NCBI RefSeq assembly: GCF_034048115.1
Contig: NZ_CP139145.1
Coordinates: forward strand, 434,001 to 498,000
Length of the DNA: 64,000 nucleotides
DNA from: Pseudarthrobacter sp. IC2-21
GTDB taxonomy: Bacteria > Actinomycetota > Actinomycetes > Actinomycetales > Micrococcaceae
Reading direction: 5' to 3'
The notes beneath the pieces were generated by a model. The model saw only the letters and a program-made list of their open reading frames with translations. It made no database searches and was not told where the DNA came from. A program made the position numbers and the translations under genes. This document shows positions 15,864 through 24,288 of the stretch, piece after piece (positions within the stretch are counted from its first letter, which is position 1; each line of letters starts with the position of its first letter).

Positions 15864-17458
15864 GATTGCTCCTTGTTCTCTGTGTGGTCTCTGGTGCCGA
15901 AGTGGGAGAGGTGCCCGGCCTCGGGTTGTCCGGCGGTGTCCGGGGTTGCCGGAGGCACCGCAGGCAGGACTGCCGGGCGGTTCCGCCGGATCAGCTTGAA
16001 CAGCAGCGGCCACAGCAGGATGACCGCCACAATGACGTAGATCCCGACTGCGATCGGCTCACCGAAGAGCCCGGCGGGGTCGCCGGCGCTGAGCTGCAAG
16101 GTCTGCCGCAGCTGCTTTTCGAGCCGCGGGCCCAGGATGACGCCCAGGATGAGCGGCAGAACCGGGAGCCCGTAGCGACGCATCATGAACCCCAGGGCGC
16201 CGAGTGCCAGCAGGAGCACCAGGTCAAACGCCTGCAGGTTCACCGAGTAGGCGCCCAGGGTGGCGAAGAACAAAATGCCGGCGTACAGGTAGGGCCGGGG
16301 GATCTGCAGCAGCTTCGCCCACAGGGGCGCCAGCGGCAGGTTGATGATCAGCAGCAGCAGGTTTCCGATGAAGAGGCTCGCGATCAGCGCCCACACCAGC
16401 GGGCCCTGGCTTTCGAACAGCTGCGGGCCCGGCTGGATACCGTACTGCGTGAAGGCTGCCAGCATCACCGCGGCCGTGGCGTTGGTGGGCAGGCCCAGCG
16501 CCAGCATGGGCGTCAGGGTGCCGGCGGCGGCGGCGTTGTTGGCTGCCTCGGGTCCGGCCACACCTTCGATGGCGCCCTTCCCGAATTCCTCGGGGTGCTT
16601 GCTGAGGCGCTTTTCCGTGACGTAGGAGAGGAACGTGGGGATCTCGGCACCGCCGGCCGGGAGGGCACCGAACGGGAAGCCGAAAGCAGTGCCGCGGAGC
16701 CACGGCTTCCAGGACCGTTTCCAGTCCTCCTTGCCCATCCAGGGCTGACCCACCGGAATGATGTGCATCGGTGTCCGGCGCAGGTGGGCGGCAACCCACA
16801 GGGCTTCGCCCACGGCAAAGATGGCCACTGCCACCACCACGATGTCCAGCCCGTCCACCAGGAGCGGCACCCCGAATGTCAGCCGGGCCTGGCCGGTGAC
16901 TGAGTCGAGGCCCACCAGCCCGATGGCCAGCCCCAGCCCCAGGGACGCGAAGCCGCGAAGCCGGGAGGAGCCCAGGACAGCGGTGACCGCCAGCAGGGCG
17001 AGGATCATGATGGCGAAGTAGCTCGGCGCGCCCAGGCTGATGGCGAACTTGACCACGATGGGAGCGCAGACCGCCAGGAGCGTGGTGCCGATGGTGCCGG
17101 CAACGAACGAGCCGATGGCCGCCGTCGCCAATGCCTGCGCGGCCCGGCCGGCTTTGGCCATCTTGTTGCCTTCGATGGCGGTGACCACCGAGGATGATTC
17201 GCCCGGCGTATTAAGCAGGATGGAGGTGGTGGAGCCGCCGTACATGCCGCCGTAATAGATGCCGGCGAACATGATGAAGGCGCTGGTGGGTTCCAGGGCG
17301 TAGGTGACCGGAAGCAGCAGCGCCACGGTCATGGCCGGGCCGAGGCCGGGCAGGACGCCGACGGCGGTACCCAGGACCACGCCGATGACGGCGTAGAGGA
17401 AATTCATGGGGGTCAGGGCGGTGGCAAAGCCGTCCATCAGGGAGGAGAAGACATCCAT
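15860..17458 (-). CDS. tctA: Tripartite tricarboxylate transporter, large membrane subunit TctA
   Basis: 532 residues with about 12 transmembrane helices. Family hallmarks: [53 protein letters not shown], and [20 protein letters not shown]. TctA is the transport channel, working with TctB and the lipoprotein TctC to import citrate or related tri- and dicarboxylates with a cation. A hydrophilic tail of about 40 residues extends the C-terminus. Start ATG shares a base with the tctB stop. Order tctC-tctB-tctA-usp on the minus strand, all overlapping. Confidence 0.95.
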   Translation of the reverse strand: MDVFSSLMDGFATALTPMNFLYAVIGVVLGTAVGVLPGLGPAMTVALLLPVTYALEPTSAFIMFAGIYYGGMYGGSTTSILLNTPGESSSVVTAIEGNKMAKAGRAAQALATAAIGSFVAGTIGTTLLAVCAPIVVKFAISLGAPSYFAIMILALLAVTAVLGSSRLRGFASLGLGLAIGLVGLDSVTGQARLTFGVPLLVDGLDIVVVAVAIFAVGEALWVAAHLRRTPMHIIPVGQPWMGKEDWKRSWKPWLRGTAFGFPFGALPAGGAEIPTFLSYVTEKRLSKHPEEFGKGAIEGVAGPEAANNAAAAGTLTPMLALGLPTNATAAVMLAAFTQYGIQPGPQLFESQGPLVWALIASLFIGNLLLLIINLPLAPLWAKLLQIPRPYLYAGILFFATLGAYSVNLQAFDLVLLLALGALGFMMRRYGLPVLPLILGVILGPRLEKQLRQTLQLSAGDPAGLFGEPIAVGIYVIVAVILLWPLLFKLIRRNRPAVLPAVPPATPDTAGQPEAGHLSHFGTRDHTENKEQS

Positions 17459-17970
17459 CAGAGAATCCCTTCCAGGAGACCGGCGGGCAGGGCAATGCCC
17501 AGGCCGAGGTAGAAGCCGTAAAAGGTCAGGAGGGACATGGCCACGGAGATGAGGCCGTCACGGATGTAGTTCCGGCCGCCCAGGGCCCAGACGCTGCCCC
17601 AGAACAGGACGGTTCCGGAGATGACCCAGCCGGCCCAGTCGATCAGCAGGATGTTGGCGATAAACGCGCCGGCGAGGGGCAGCACCGTCTTCCAGTCGGC
17701 CGGGTGGGACAGGTCCACGTCCTCGCCGCCTTCAACTTCGCCTTTGCCGCCGCGGAGGACGTTGATGGCCAGCAGGACGGCGCAGACCAGCAGCAGGCCG
17801 CCCACGATGAACGGCAGGGTCTTCGGTCCTACGGGATCAGACCGGGAATAGGGGGTGACAATACGGGCCGCGTCCGCGATGACCACGGCCCCGGCCGCTC
17901 CGAGCAGGAGGGCAACCCCCAGCTCGGAGCGGCCTTTGAGCTTTGCAGCCAGGGTGCTGGCGGAACTCAC
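17458..17970 (-). CDS. tctB: Tripartite tricarboxylate transporter, small membrane subunit TctB
   Basis: 170 residues with four predicted transmembrane helices, including [20 protein letters not shown] and [21 protein letters not shown], and the family's conserved central [11 protein letters not shown]. The start is GTG 17970, overlapping the tctC stop as GTGA; an ATG further upstream would run into tctC and is rejected. TctB is the small membrane partner of TctA. The loop between helices 2 and 3 is acidic ([13 protein letters not shown]). Confidence 0.9.
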   Translation of the reverse strand: MSSASTLAAKLKGRSELGVALLLGAAGAVVIADAARIVTPYSRSDPVGPKTLPFIVGGLLLVCAVLLAINVLRGGKGEVEGGEDVDLSHPADWKTVLPLAGAFIANILLIDWAGWVISGTVLFWGSVWALGGRNYIRDGLISVAMSLLTFYGFYLGLGIALPAGLLEGIL

Positions 17971-18977
17971 GCCAAGCCCAGCTTCGTGAGAACGTCGGCC
18001 ACCCGCTTGTCCTGCTCTTTCAGGAAGGTTTCGAACTTGTCGCCGGTGATGAAGGCATCGGTCCAGCTGTGCGTCTTCAGGGCTTCCTGCCACGCGGCGC
18101 TGCTGTGCATTTTCTCGACGGCGGCGATCAGCTTGGCCTTGTCGGCGTCGCTGATGCCCGGAGGGGCAACCAGTCCGCGCCAGTTGCTGAACACCAGGTC
18201 AATGTTGGATTCCTTCAGCGTGGGGGCGTCAACACCGGCGAGGCGCTTCTCACCGCTGGTTGCCAGGACACGGACTTCGCCGGACTCAATCTGCTTGAGG
18301 TACTCGCCCGCACCGGATGCGGCGAAGCCCACCTTGTTGCCCAGGATGGCCGGCAGCAGGTCACCGCCGCCGTCGTAGGACACGAAGTTCACCTTGGTGG
18401 GATCGATCCCGACCGCTCCGGCGAGCTGCATGGGCAGCAGGTGGTCCGGGCCGCCGGGGGAGGAGCCGCCGCCCACGCTGATGGAAGCGGGATCGGCCTT
18501 CCAGGCGGTCACCAGGTCATCGATGGTCTTGAACGGCGAGTTCTTGTTGACCATGATGGCGCCCGGCTCTTCGATGAGCTTGGCCAGGGGAGTGGTGGCC
18601 GTCAGCTTGGACTCGGACTTGTTGGTGTAGCTGGCGCCCACCACACCCAGGCCCATGAGCATGGCGAGATCGCCGTTGCCCTTTTCGTTGACCACGCGGG
18701 CCAGGCCCACGGTGCCGCCGGCACCGGCAAGGTTGAAGACCTCGGTGTTCGTGGCGATCTTCTCGTCGTCGAGGACCTTCGCGGCAACGCGGGCGGTGGT
18801 GTCGTAGCCGCCGCCCGGGGTGTTGGGAACCATGATCTGGAGCCCGGTCACCGGGCCGGCAGCGGTGCCGGAACTCGCGGGGCCGGTGGCGGTCTTTCCG
18901 GTGGCACCGCAGCCGGTGGCCATCAGGGCGATGCCGGCGGCGACGGCGGCGATTCGCAATGCGCGGATCTGGCGCAT
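17967..18977 (-). CDS. tctC: Tripartite tricarboxylate transporter, substrate-binding lipoprotein TctC
   Basis: 336 residues. A lipoprotein signal (ALRIAAVAAGIALMATGCGA) puts the mature N-terminal Cys at about residue 23. The rest is the TctC/Bug fold: GLQIMVPNTPGGGYDTTARVAAKVL binds the carboxylate, then VGSYTNKSESKL-like and GGGSSPGGPDHLLPMQLAGAVG. ATG has AGAGG 8 bases upstream. It is first gene of the operon and is divergent from a CitAB-type two-component system, the usual regulator of such transporters. Confidence 0.93.
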   Translation of the reverse strand: MRQIRALRIAAVAAGIALMATGCGATGKTATGPASSGTAAGPVTGLQIMVPNTPGGGYDTTARVAAKVLDDEKIATNTEVFNLAGAGGTVGLARVVNEKGNGDLAMLMGLGVVGASYTNKSESKLTATTPLAKLIEEPGAIMVNKNSPFKTIDDLVTAWKADPASISVGGGSSPGGPDHLLPMQLAGAVGIDPTKVNFVSYDGGGDLLPAILGNKVGFAASGAGEYLKQIESGEVRVLATSGEKRLAGVDAPTLKESNIDLVFSNWRGLVAPPGISDADKAKLIAAVEKMHSSAAWQEALKTHSWTDAFITGDKFETFLKEQDKRVADVLTKLGLA

Positions 18978-19240
18978 GGTATTCCTCTTCTCGATAAAAC
19001 TGTTCAGCAGGACTGACTGGTGTTCCGATGCTAGGCGGGGTGGTGACCGGCATCACTCTTGTGTTCGCAGAGAACGTTAAGTTCATTGCGTTCACGTTTC
19101 AGCGTTCCCACCTGGACTGTACTGGTGCCCCGGGGAAGTTGGCCGAAGCGGGCCTCCGGGCGGGGTGGGGATATAGTTCCGGTAGCCGCGCCCGCGCATC
19201 GACCAGCCGGAGCGCCTACCCGCCACACGAAAGACCTACC
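18978..19240. promoter_or_regulatory. Divergent tct / two-component system control region
   Basis: The 263-bp spacer contains GAACG (19072-19076) and CGTTC (19089-19093) as an inverted pair 12 bp apart, with GAAC-N5-GTTC nested inside (19072-19084) and further GTTC copies to 19105. CitB-type regulators bind A/T-containing tandem or inverted sites between divergent transporter and sensor genes, so this cluster is the best operator candidate. No promoter is assigned with confidence. Confidence 0.4.
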
Positions 19241-20833
19241 GTGACTCGACGAAGAGGAATGTCCCTCGCAGGGCAGTACCTGCTGCTCCAGTTACTGATC
19301 GTCCTGGCCGTCCTGGTGGCCGTGGTTGCGATCTCGCTGGCCCAGTCCGCGGCCACGTTCGAGCGCATCGAGGGACGGCGGGCGCAGTCCGCCGCCGAGG
19401 CACTGGGCAACAACCCTGCCGTCCGCGCACTGCTCCCCTCGGCGGAGCCGCGCGGCAGCGCCAGCCTGGCGGCGGTGGCGGAGTCGGTCCGCACCGTGTC
19501 AGGGTCCTCGCAGGTTGCCATCGCCCAGATCGACCGCACCGTGGTGGCCTCCTCCGATCCGAACCTGTTGTCCCAGCCGCTGGAGCTCGGTGCCAGCAGG
19601 GTCATGGAGGGCCGGGCCTGGACCGGCCCCGTGGGCGGGGCGGGCTCGCAGTCCCTGTCCGCCCACGTGCCGGTCCTGGACGATAACGGGAAGATGATCG
19701 GCATCGCCTCCATCAGCCGGAACTACCCTTCAACGCTGGAACGGCTGGGGGATACCGTGCCGAACCTCCTCACCTATCTGGGCGTGGCGAGCGTGCTGGG
19801 AATTGCCGGCTCCCTGCTGCTGGCCCGCCGGGTGAAGCGGCAGACGCTCGGCATGGAACCCAGCGAAATCACCGGCCTGGTGGAGAACCGGGAGGCCATG
19901 CTGCACGGACTCAAGGAAGGCGTGGTGGCCCTGGACCCGCATGAGCGGATCACCGTGGTCAACGACAGTGCCCGCGCGCTCCTGGGGCTCCCCGCCGACT
20001 GCGTGGGTCAAAGGCTGCACAGCCTTTCCGTGGAGCCTGCCCTGAAGGACGTCCTGACCCGCGAACAGCCCGGGCCGGACCGGCTGGTGCTGGTGGGCGA
20101 CCGGCTGGTGGTGCTGAACCGAGTCCCCATCCGGTCCCGGGGCCGGGACATCGGCTCCGTCACCACGCTGCGTGACCGCACGGAACTCTCCGCCCTCGAA
20201 CGTGAACTGGGCACCACCCGCACCGCCACGGACACCCTCCGCGCCCAGGCGCACGAGTTCGCCAACCAGCTGCATGTGATCTCCGGCCTCATCCAGATCG
20301 GCGAATACGAGTCCGTGGTCCAGTTCGTCAACGGAGTCACCGTGGACAGGACCCGGCTGAATGACGAGGTCACCAGCCGCATCCAGGACCCTGCGCTCGC
20401 CGCCCTGCTGATTGCCAAGTCCAGCCTCGCCACCGAACGCGGCGTCGCCCTGCAGCTGGACCCCGAATCGGGGCTGGGGAGCGTTGACGATGAGTTGTCC
20501 CGCGACCTGACCACCGTCGTCGGAAACCTTGTGGACAACGCGTTCGACGCCGTTGCCGGGCTTCCCGAACCGGCGGTCCGGGTGCTGGTGGAGGACGCTC
20601 CCGACGGCGTGACGGTCACGGTGCGCGATACCGGCCCGGGTGTCGCGGGGGACACGGCGGAGATCTTCCGGCAGGGGTTTACCACCAAGGAACCCGGCCC
20701 TGCAGGCAGCCGGGGCTTTGGCCTGGCGCTGTCCCGTGTGCTGTGCCGGCGCAGCGGCGGCGACCTCGCGGTTGCCAACAACAAAGGAGCGGTCTTTACG
20801 GCCGTCCTGAAGAGAAGGAAATCCGAGCTGTGA
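19241..20833 (+). CDS. Sensor histidine kinase, CitA/DcuS-like
   Basis: 530 residues. One transmembrane helix near residues 12-35 and a second near 175-195 enclose an extracytoplasmic sensor domain of the CitA/DcuS kind. A cytoplasmic PAS domain follows (about 210-300), then the phospho-acceptor motif QAHEFANQLHVISGL (His about 337) and the ATPase domain with NLVDNAFDAV and DTGPGVAG. GTG 19241 is preferred; ATG 19259 has its ribosome site too close. It overlaps the response regulator by GTGA and is divergent from tctCBA, so it likely senses an extracellular tricarboxylate. Confidence 0.92.
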   Translation: MTRRRGMSLAGQYLLLQLLIVLAVLVAVVAISLAQSAATFERIEGRRAQSAAEALGNNPAVRALLPSAEPRGSASLAAVAESVRTVSGSSQVAIAQIDRTVVASSDPNLLSQPLELGASRVMEGRAWTGPVGGAGSQSLSAHVPVLDDNGKMIGIASISRNYPSTLERLGDTVPNLLTYLGVASVLGIAGSLLLARRVKRQTLGMEPSEITGLVENREAMLHGLKEGVVALDPHERITVVNDSARALLGLPADCVGQRLHSLSVEPALKDVLTREQPGPDRLVLVGDRLVVLNRVPIRSRGRDIGSVTTLRDRTELSALERELGTTRTATDTLRAQAHEFANQLHVISGLIQIGEYESVVQFVNGVTVDRTRLNDEVTSRIQDPALAALLIAKSSLATERGVALQLDPESGLGSVDDELSRDLTTVVGNLVDNAFDAVAGLPEPAVRVLVEDAPDGVTVTVRDTGPGVAGDTAEIFRQGFTTKEPGPAGSRGFGLALSRVLCRRSGGDLAVANNKGAVFTAVLKRRKSEL

Positions 20834-21507
20834 TCAAAGTCCTGATTGTTGATGACGACTTTATGGTGGCGAAAGTCCACGCGGGCTTCATCCAGCGCAC
20901 GCCCGGATTCACCGTGGTGGGAGCGGCCCACACCGGCGCCCGGGCGGTGACCGAAACCGCGCGGCTGCAGCCGGACCTGGTCCTGCTCGACATCCACCTC
21001 CCGGACGCCAACGGCCTTGACCTGATGCACCGGCTCCGCGAAGTGGCCCCGGAACTGGATGTCCTGGTGATCAGCGCGGCCCGTGAGGTGGACACGGTGC
21101 GCAAAGCCCTCCGCGGCGGGATAGTGCACTACCTGATCAAGCCCTTCTCGCAGTCGGATCTGCAGGAACGGCTGGAACATTACCGCAGCGCCTACCAGGG
21201 CCTGGACGCCTCCAAGGACGTGGCGGAGCAGGCGGACGTCAACCGGGTGTTCGGCTTGGACGGTGCCGCGGGCAAGGACGGGCGGCCGCTGCCGAAGGGT
21301 TGCAGCATCGAAACGCTGAAGCTCGTGGAGGCAGCCCTGAAAGAGGCCGACGGCGACCTGTCCGCCAACGAGGTGGCAGTGCAGTTGGGCACGTCCCGGG
21401 TCAGCGCCCGCCGCTACCTTGAATACCTGAACGATGAAGGGGCCCTGGAGGTCCGGCTCAAGTACGGCGTGGGCCGGCCCGAGCGGCGCTACCTGCTGAA
21501 GGCCTAA
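20830..21507 (+). CDS. Response regulator, CitB/DcuR family
   Basis: 225 residues. Receiver domain at residues 1-120: VLIVDDDFMV acidic pocket, phospho-acceptor Asp in LVLLDIHLPDANGLDLM, conserved Lys in YLIKPFS. The C-terminal part (TLKLVEAALKEADGDLSANEVAVQLGTSRVSARRYLEYL) is the CitB-type HTH. Start GTG 20830 overlaps the kinase stop by 4 bp. It probably activates the divergent tctCBA-usp operon when the kinase detects substrate. Confidence 0.93.
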   Translation: MIKVLIVDDDFMVAKVHAGFIQRTPGFTVVGAAHTGARAVTETARLQPDLVLLDIHLPDANGLDLMHRLREVAPELDVLVISAAREVDTVRKALRGGIVHYLIKPFSQSDLQERLEHYRSAYQGLDASKDVAEQADVNRVFGLDGAAGKDGRPLPKGCSIETLKLVEAALKEADGDLSANEVAVQLGTSRVSARRYLEYLNDEGALEVRLKYGVGRPERRYLLKA

Positions 21508-21527
21508 ACGAGCCGGCCGCGCAGCTA

Positions 21528-22517
21528 CTAACGAAGCAGCGTGTTCACCAGCCTGGCAGCGACTTTGGCGGTCCGGCCGTCGATGTCGAACGCGGGGTTC
21601 AGTTCCGCCACGTCCAGGTGCAGGAGTTTGCCGCTTTCGGCCACCTGGCGGCACACGGCGCCGATCACGGGCAGCGGCACGCCAAAGGCGGCGGGCGCGC
21701 TCACCCCGGGGGCCACGGATGCCGGAAGGACGTCCAGGTCGATTGTCAGGTACAGCACGTCGACGCCGTCCAGGAACTGCGCAACGAAGTCCTGCACTTC
21801 TCCGGGTGCGCAGTCCTCGTCGGCCAGGTACCGCACGCCCAGCCGCCCGGCCGTGTCAAAGAGCGCCTTGGTGTTGTTGGCCTCGGAGATCCCGAGGACG
21901 GCGTACCGGAATTCACGCCCTGCGGCGGCTTCGGCCCGGGCCATCTGCAGGAACGGTGTTCCCGAGCTGGGCAGCGGTTCCTCGCGAAGATCAAAGTGCG
22001 CGTCGAGGTTCAGGATGCCCAGCCGCCGGCCGCCCCGGACTTCCGCGGAACCGGCCACCCCCAAATAGCTGGCAAAGGCCGTTTCGTGGCCGCCGCCGAG
22101 CATCACGGTGAGGCAGCCGGCGTCGAGCATGGCCGCAACAGCCTGCCCGGCGCGGGCCTGGCCGGCTTCCAGCGCGCCGTCCGCCACCACCACGTCGCCG
22201 GCGTCGGCCACTGCGCGGTCGAGGTGGAACGCCAGCGGACCAAGGGCGGCCCGGATGGCTGCGGGGGCTGCGGCGGCGCCGGTCCGGCCCTTGTTGCGGC
22301 GGACGCCTTCATCGCTTGCGAACCCGAGGAGCACGGCGGGGACGGCACCGGCATTGAGGGGCGCCGCACCGCCCGGCAGGTCGGAGGAGGACTCAGAGGG
22401 GGCTACCGCATAGGGGGACACCGCCTGCCACCAGCGGCGGTGCTCGGCGCCCTCACCGTCGAACCGTCCCGTCCAGGGCTGCGGCGGGACGTCAACGGTG
22501 AGCGCGGGAGAAACCAT
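21528..22517 (-). CDS. hutG: Formimidoylglutamase (arginase/agmatinase superfamily)
   Basis: 329 residues of the ureohydrolase superfamily. Manganese ligands are visible in MLGGGHE, NLDAHFDLR and YLTIDLDVLPASVAPGVSAPA. The N-terminal GFASDEGVRRNKGRTGAAAAP is typical of HutG instead of arginase. It hydrolyses N-formimidoyl-glutamate to glutamate and formamide, the last step of histidine degradation. It stands 7 kb from hutUH, behind the two-component system, yet carries the same palindromic operator about 55 bp upstream (22572-22587), which argues that it belongs to the hut regulon. Ribosome site is weak. Confidence 0.85.
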   Translation of the reverse strand: MVSPALTVDVPPQPWTGRFDGEGAEHRRWWQAVSPYAVAPSESSSDLPGGAAPLNAGAVPAVLLGFASDEGVRRNKGRTGAAAAPAAIRAALGPLAFHLDRAVADAGDVVVADGALEAGQARAGQAVAAMLDAGCLTVMLGGGHETAFASYLGVAGSAEVRGGRRLGILNLDAHFDLREEPLPSSGTPFLQMARAEAAAGREFRYAVLGISEANNTKALFDTAGRLGVRYLADEDCAPGEVQDFVAQFLDGVDVLYLTIDLDVLPASVAPGVSAPAAFGVPLPVIGAVCRQVAESGKLLHLDVAELNPAFDIDGRTAKVAARLVNTLLR

Positions 22518-22571
22518 GCCCCAAGCTCACCGCAGCCCGGCCTCGAAAGCCAGCACCGCCGTCGTGATCCT

Positions 22572-22587
22572 GTCCGGAATCCCGGAC
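22572..22587 (-). promoter_or_regulatory. Perfect IclR-type palindrome upstream of hutG
   Basis: GTCCGGAATCCCGGAC: arms GTCCGG/CCGGAC are perfectly complementary, with AATC as centre. It is the most symmetric copy of the motif found before the IclR gene (10190) and hutU (11163), and lies 55 bp upstream of the hutG start on the minus strand. Confidence 0.7.
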
Positions 22588-22600
22588 ATCCCCTTTAGCT

Positions 22601-22657
22601 CGAGAGGGCACTTCGCGGCAGTGTTTGCGCAAAACACTACCGCAAAGTGCCCTCTCG
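22601..22657. repeat. Long near-perfect hairpin element (third REP-like type)
   Basis: Two 26-base arms (22601-22626 and 22632-22657) surround a 5-base loop GCGCA. The outer 13 bases (CGAGAGGGCACTT and its complement) match perfectly, and 24 of 26 positions pair in total. No U-tract is present. It sits between hutG (starting 84 bp away) and the end of the purine-permease gene and is adjacent to the hutG operator, so transcription in either direction crosses it. Confidence 0.75.
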
Positions 22658-22673
22658 GCGGGCAGAGTGGGCC

Positions 22674-24116
22674 CTACTTCAGGCCCAGCGCGGCCTCGAT
22701 GGGTCCCACGGCGAAGAACAGCAGGAAGGCGGCAGCCACGGCCCACATGAGGGGGTGGATTTCCCTGACCCGGCCCTGGACGGTACGGATGATGACAAAC
22801 GCAATGAAGCCGGCACCCAGGCCATTGGCGATCGAGTAGGTGAACGGCATGAGGGTGAAGGTCAGGAAGGCCGGGATGGCGATGCCCCAGTCCTGCCAGT
22901 CGATCTTGCCCACCTGGGAGACCATCATGAACCCCACCACTACCAGGGCCGGCGCCACGGCCTCGAAGGGGACCAGGTTGATCAGCGGGGTGACGAACAT
23001 GGCCACAAGGAACAGCAGGCCGGTGACAATGGAGGCCACACCCGTGCGGGCGCCCTCGCCGATGCCGGCACCGGCTTCAACGTAGATCTGGTTGGAGGAG
23101 ACGGACGCGCCGCCGCCGATGATGGCGCCCAGTGCGTCCACCTGAAGCACCCGGTCAACGTCCGGGATGTTGCCGTTTTTGTCGATGGTTCCCGCCTCGG
23201 TGGCCAGGCCCACCATGGTGCCCATGGCGTCGAAGAAGATGCTGAGCAGGATCACGAAGGCCAGCAGTGTTGCGGCCACAACGCCGAGGTGCTCGAACGC
23301 GCCGAACGGGTTTGCTTTGCCGATCAGGGACAGATCGGGAGCCGCCCAGCCGGAGAAGGACGGCGCCACCAGGGACCAGCCCTGCGGGTTGTGGGTCTTG
23401 CCGTCGAAGCTGGGGCCGATGTGGAGGGTCAGTTCCAGGATGACCGAAAGCACCGTGGAGGTGATGATGCCGATCAGGATGGCGCCCTTGACCTTGCGGA
23501 CCACCAGGGCGATGGTGAGGATCAGGCCAAAGACGAAGACGGCCGTGGGCCAGCCCAGCAGTTTGCCGTCGAAGCCCAGGCCCACCGGGACCGTGGTGCC
23601 GGCGACGTCCGGGATGCGGCGCACAAAGCCGGCGTTGACCAGCCCGATCAGGGCAATGAACAGGCCGATGCCCACCACAATGGCGGTCTTCAGTCCGTCG
23701 GGAACGGCCTTGAATACGGCTGTCCGGAAGCCTGTGAGGACCAGGATCAGCATGGTGATGCCGGAGAGGACCACCAGGCCCATCATGTCCGGCCAGGTCA
23801 GGCCCGGGTTGGTGGCCACGGTCACGGCCACGAACGCGTTGACGCCCAGGCCGGTGGCCAGGGCGAAGGGGTGCCTGCCCCAGGCGCCCATCAGGATGGT
23901 CAGGATGCCGGCTACGAGCGCCGTGACAGCGGCCACCGCGGTGAAACCCAGGGTGGTGCCGCTGGAATCGGGACCGGAGAGGATCAGCGGGTTCAGCACC
24001 ACGATGTAGCTCATGGCGAAGAACGTGGCAAAGCCGCCGCGAATCTCGCGCGAGAGGTTGGACCCTCGCGCGGAAATCATAAAGTACCGGTCCAGGGCAG
24101 AGCCTTGCTTAAGCAT
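22674..24116 (-). CDS. Purine (guanine/hypoxanthine) permease, NCS2/AzgA family
   Basis: 480 residues with 12-14 transmembrane segments. Signatures: RGSNLSREIRGGFATFFAMSYIVVLNPLIL at the N-terminus, GRHPFALATGLGVNAFVAVTV, and the distal FFDAMGTMVGLATEAG, as in AzgA-type permeases PbuG/GhxP, which take up guanine, hypoxanthine or adenine with protons. GGAGG 3 bases before the spacer supports the ATG. No regulator is adjacent; no purine riboswitch was recognised in the short 5' region. Confidence 0.9.
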   Translation of the reverse strand: MLKQGSALDRYFMISARGSNLSREIRGGFATFFAMSYIVVLNPLILSGPDSSGTTLGFTAVAAVTALVAGILTILMGAWGRHPFALATGLGVNAFVAVTVATNPGLTWPDMMGLVVLSGITMLILVLTGFRTAVFKAVPDGLKTAIVVGIGLFIALIGLVNAGFVRRIPDVAGTTVPVGLGFDGKLLGWPTAVFVFGLILTIALVVRKVKGAILIGIITSTVLSVILELTLHIGPSFDGKTHNPQGWSLVAPSFSGWAAPDLSLIGKANPFGAFEHLGVVAATLLAFVILLSIFFDAMGTMVGLATEAGTIDKNGNIPDVDRVLQVDALGAIIGGGASVSSNQIYVEAGAGIGEGARTGVASIVTGLLFLVAMFVTPLINLVPFEAVAPALVVVGFMMVSQVGKIDWQDWGIAIPAFLTFTLMPFTYSIANGLGAGFIAFVIIRTVQGRVREIHPLMWAVAAAFLLFFAVGPIEAALGLK

Positions 24117-24288
24117 TAGTCCTCCGGGGAAAGTGTTTTGGGTACTTGAATCCTAAGGGGCGGCGGGCCTGCACCCAGGACAACGTTGGCCCCGTCACAG
24201 CCTGACTCTACGCGCACTCATGTGCCGGCAGGCCGAGCCTAGAATGACTGTCAGGAACTTCACAACGCGTGCGGACGATGGAGACACG

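Noticed and set aside
22601..22657. Intrinsic terminator for hutG or the purine permease
   Set aside because: The stem is long and near-perfect but no T-run follows on either strand, and it lies upstream of hutG, so it was listed as a repeat.
5488..22657. Insertion sequence ends or a MITE with transposase
   Set aside because: No target-site duplications or transposase frames were recognised next to any of the three palindromes.
22647..24119. 490-codon plus-strand frame opposite the purine permease
   Set aside because: Composition is Gly/His/Asp/Gln-rich without domains, and the permease on the other strand is unambiguous.
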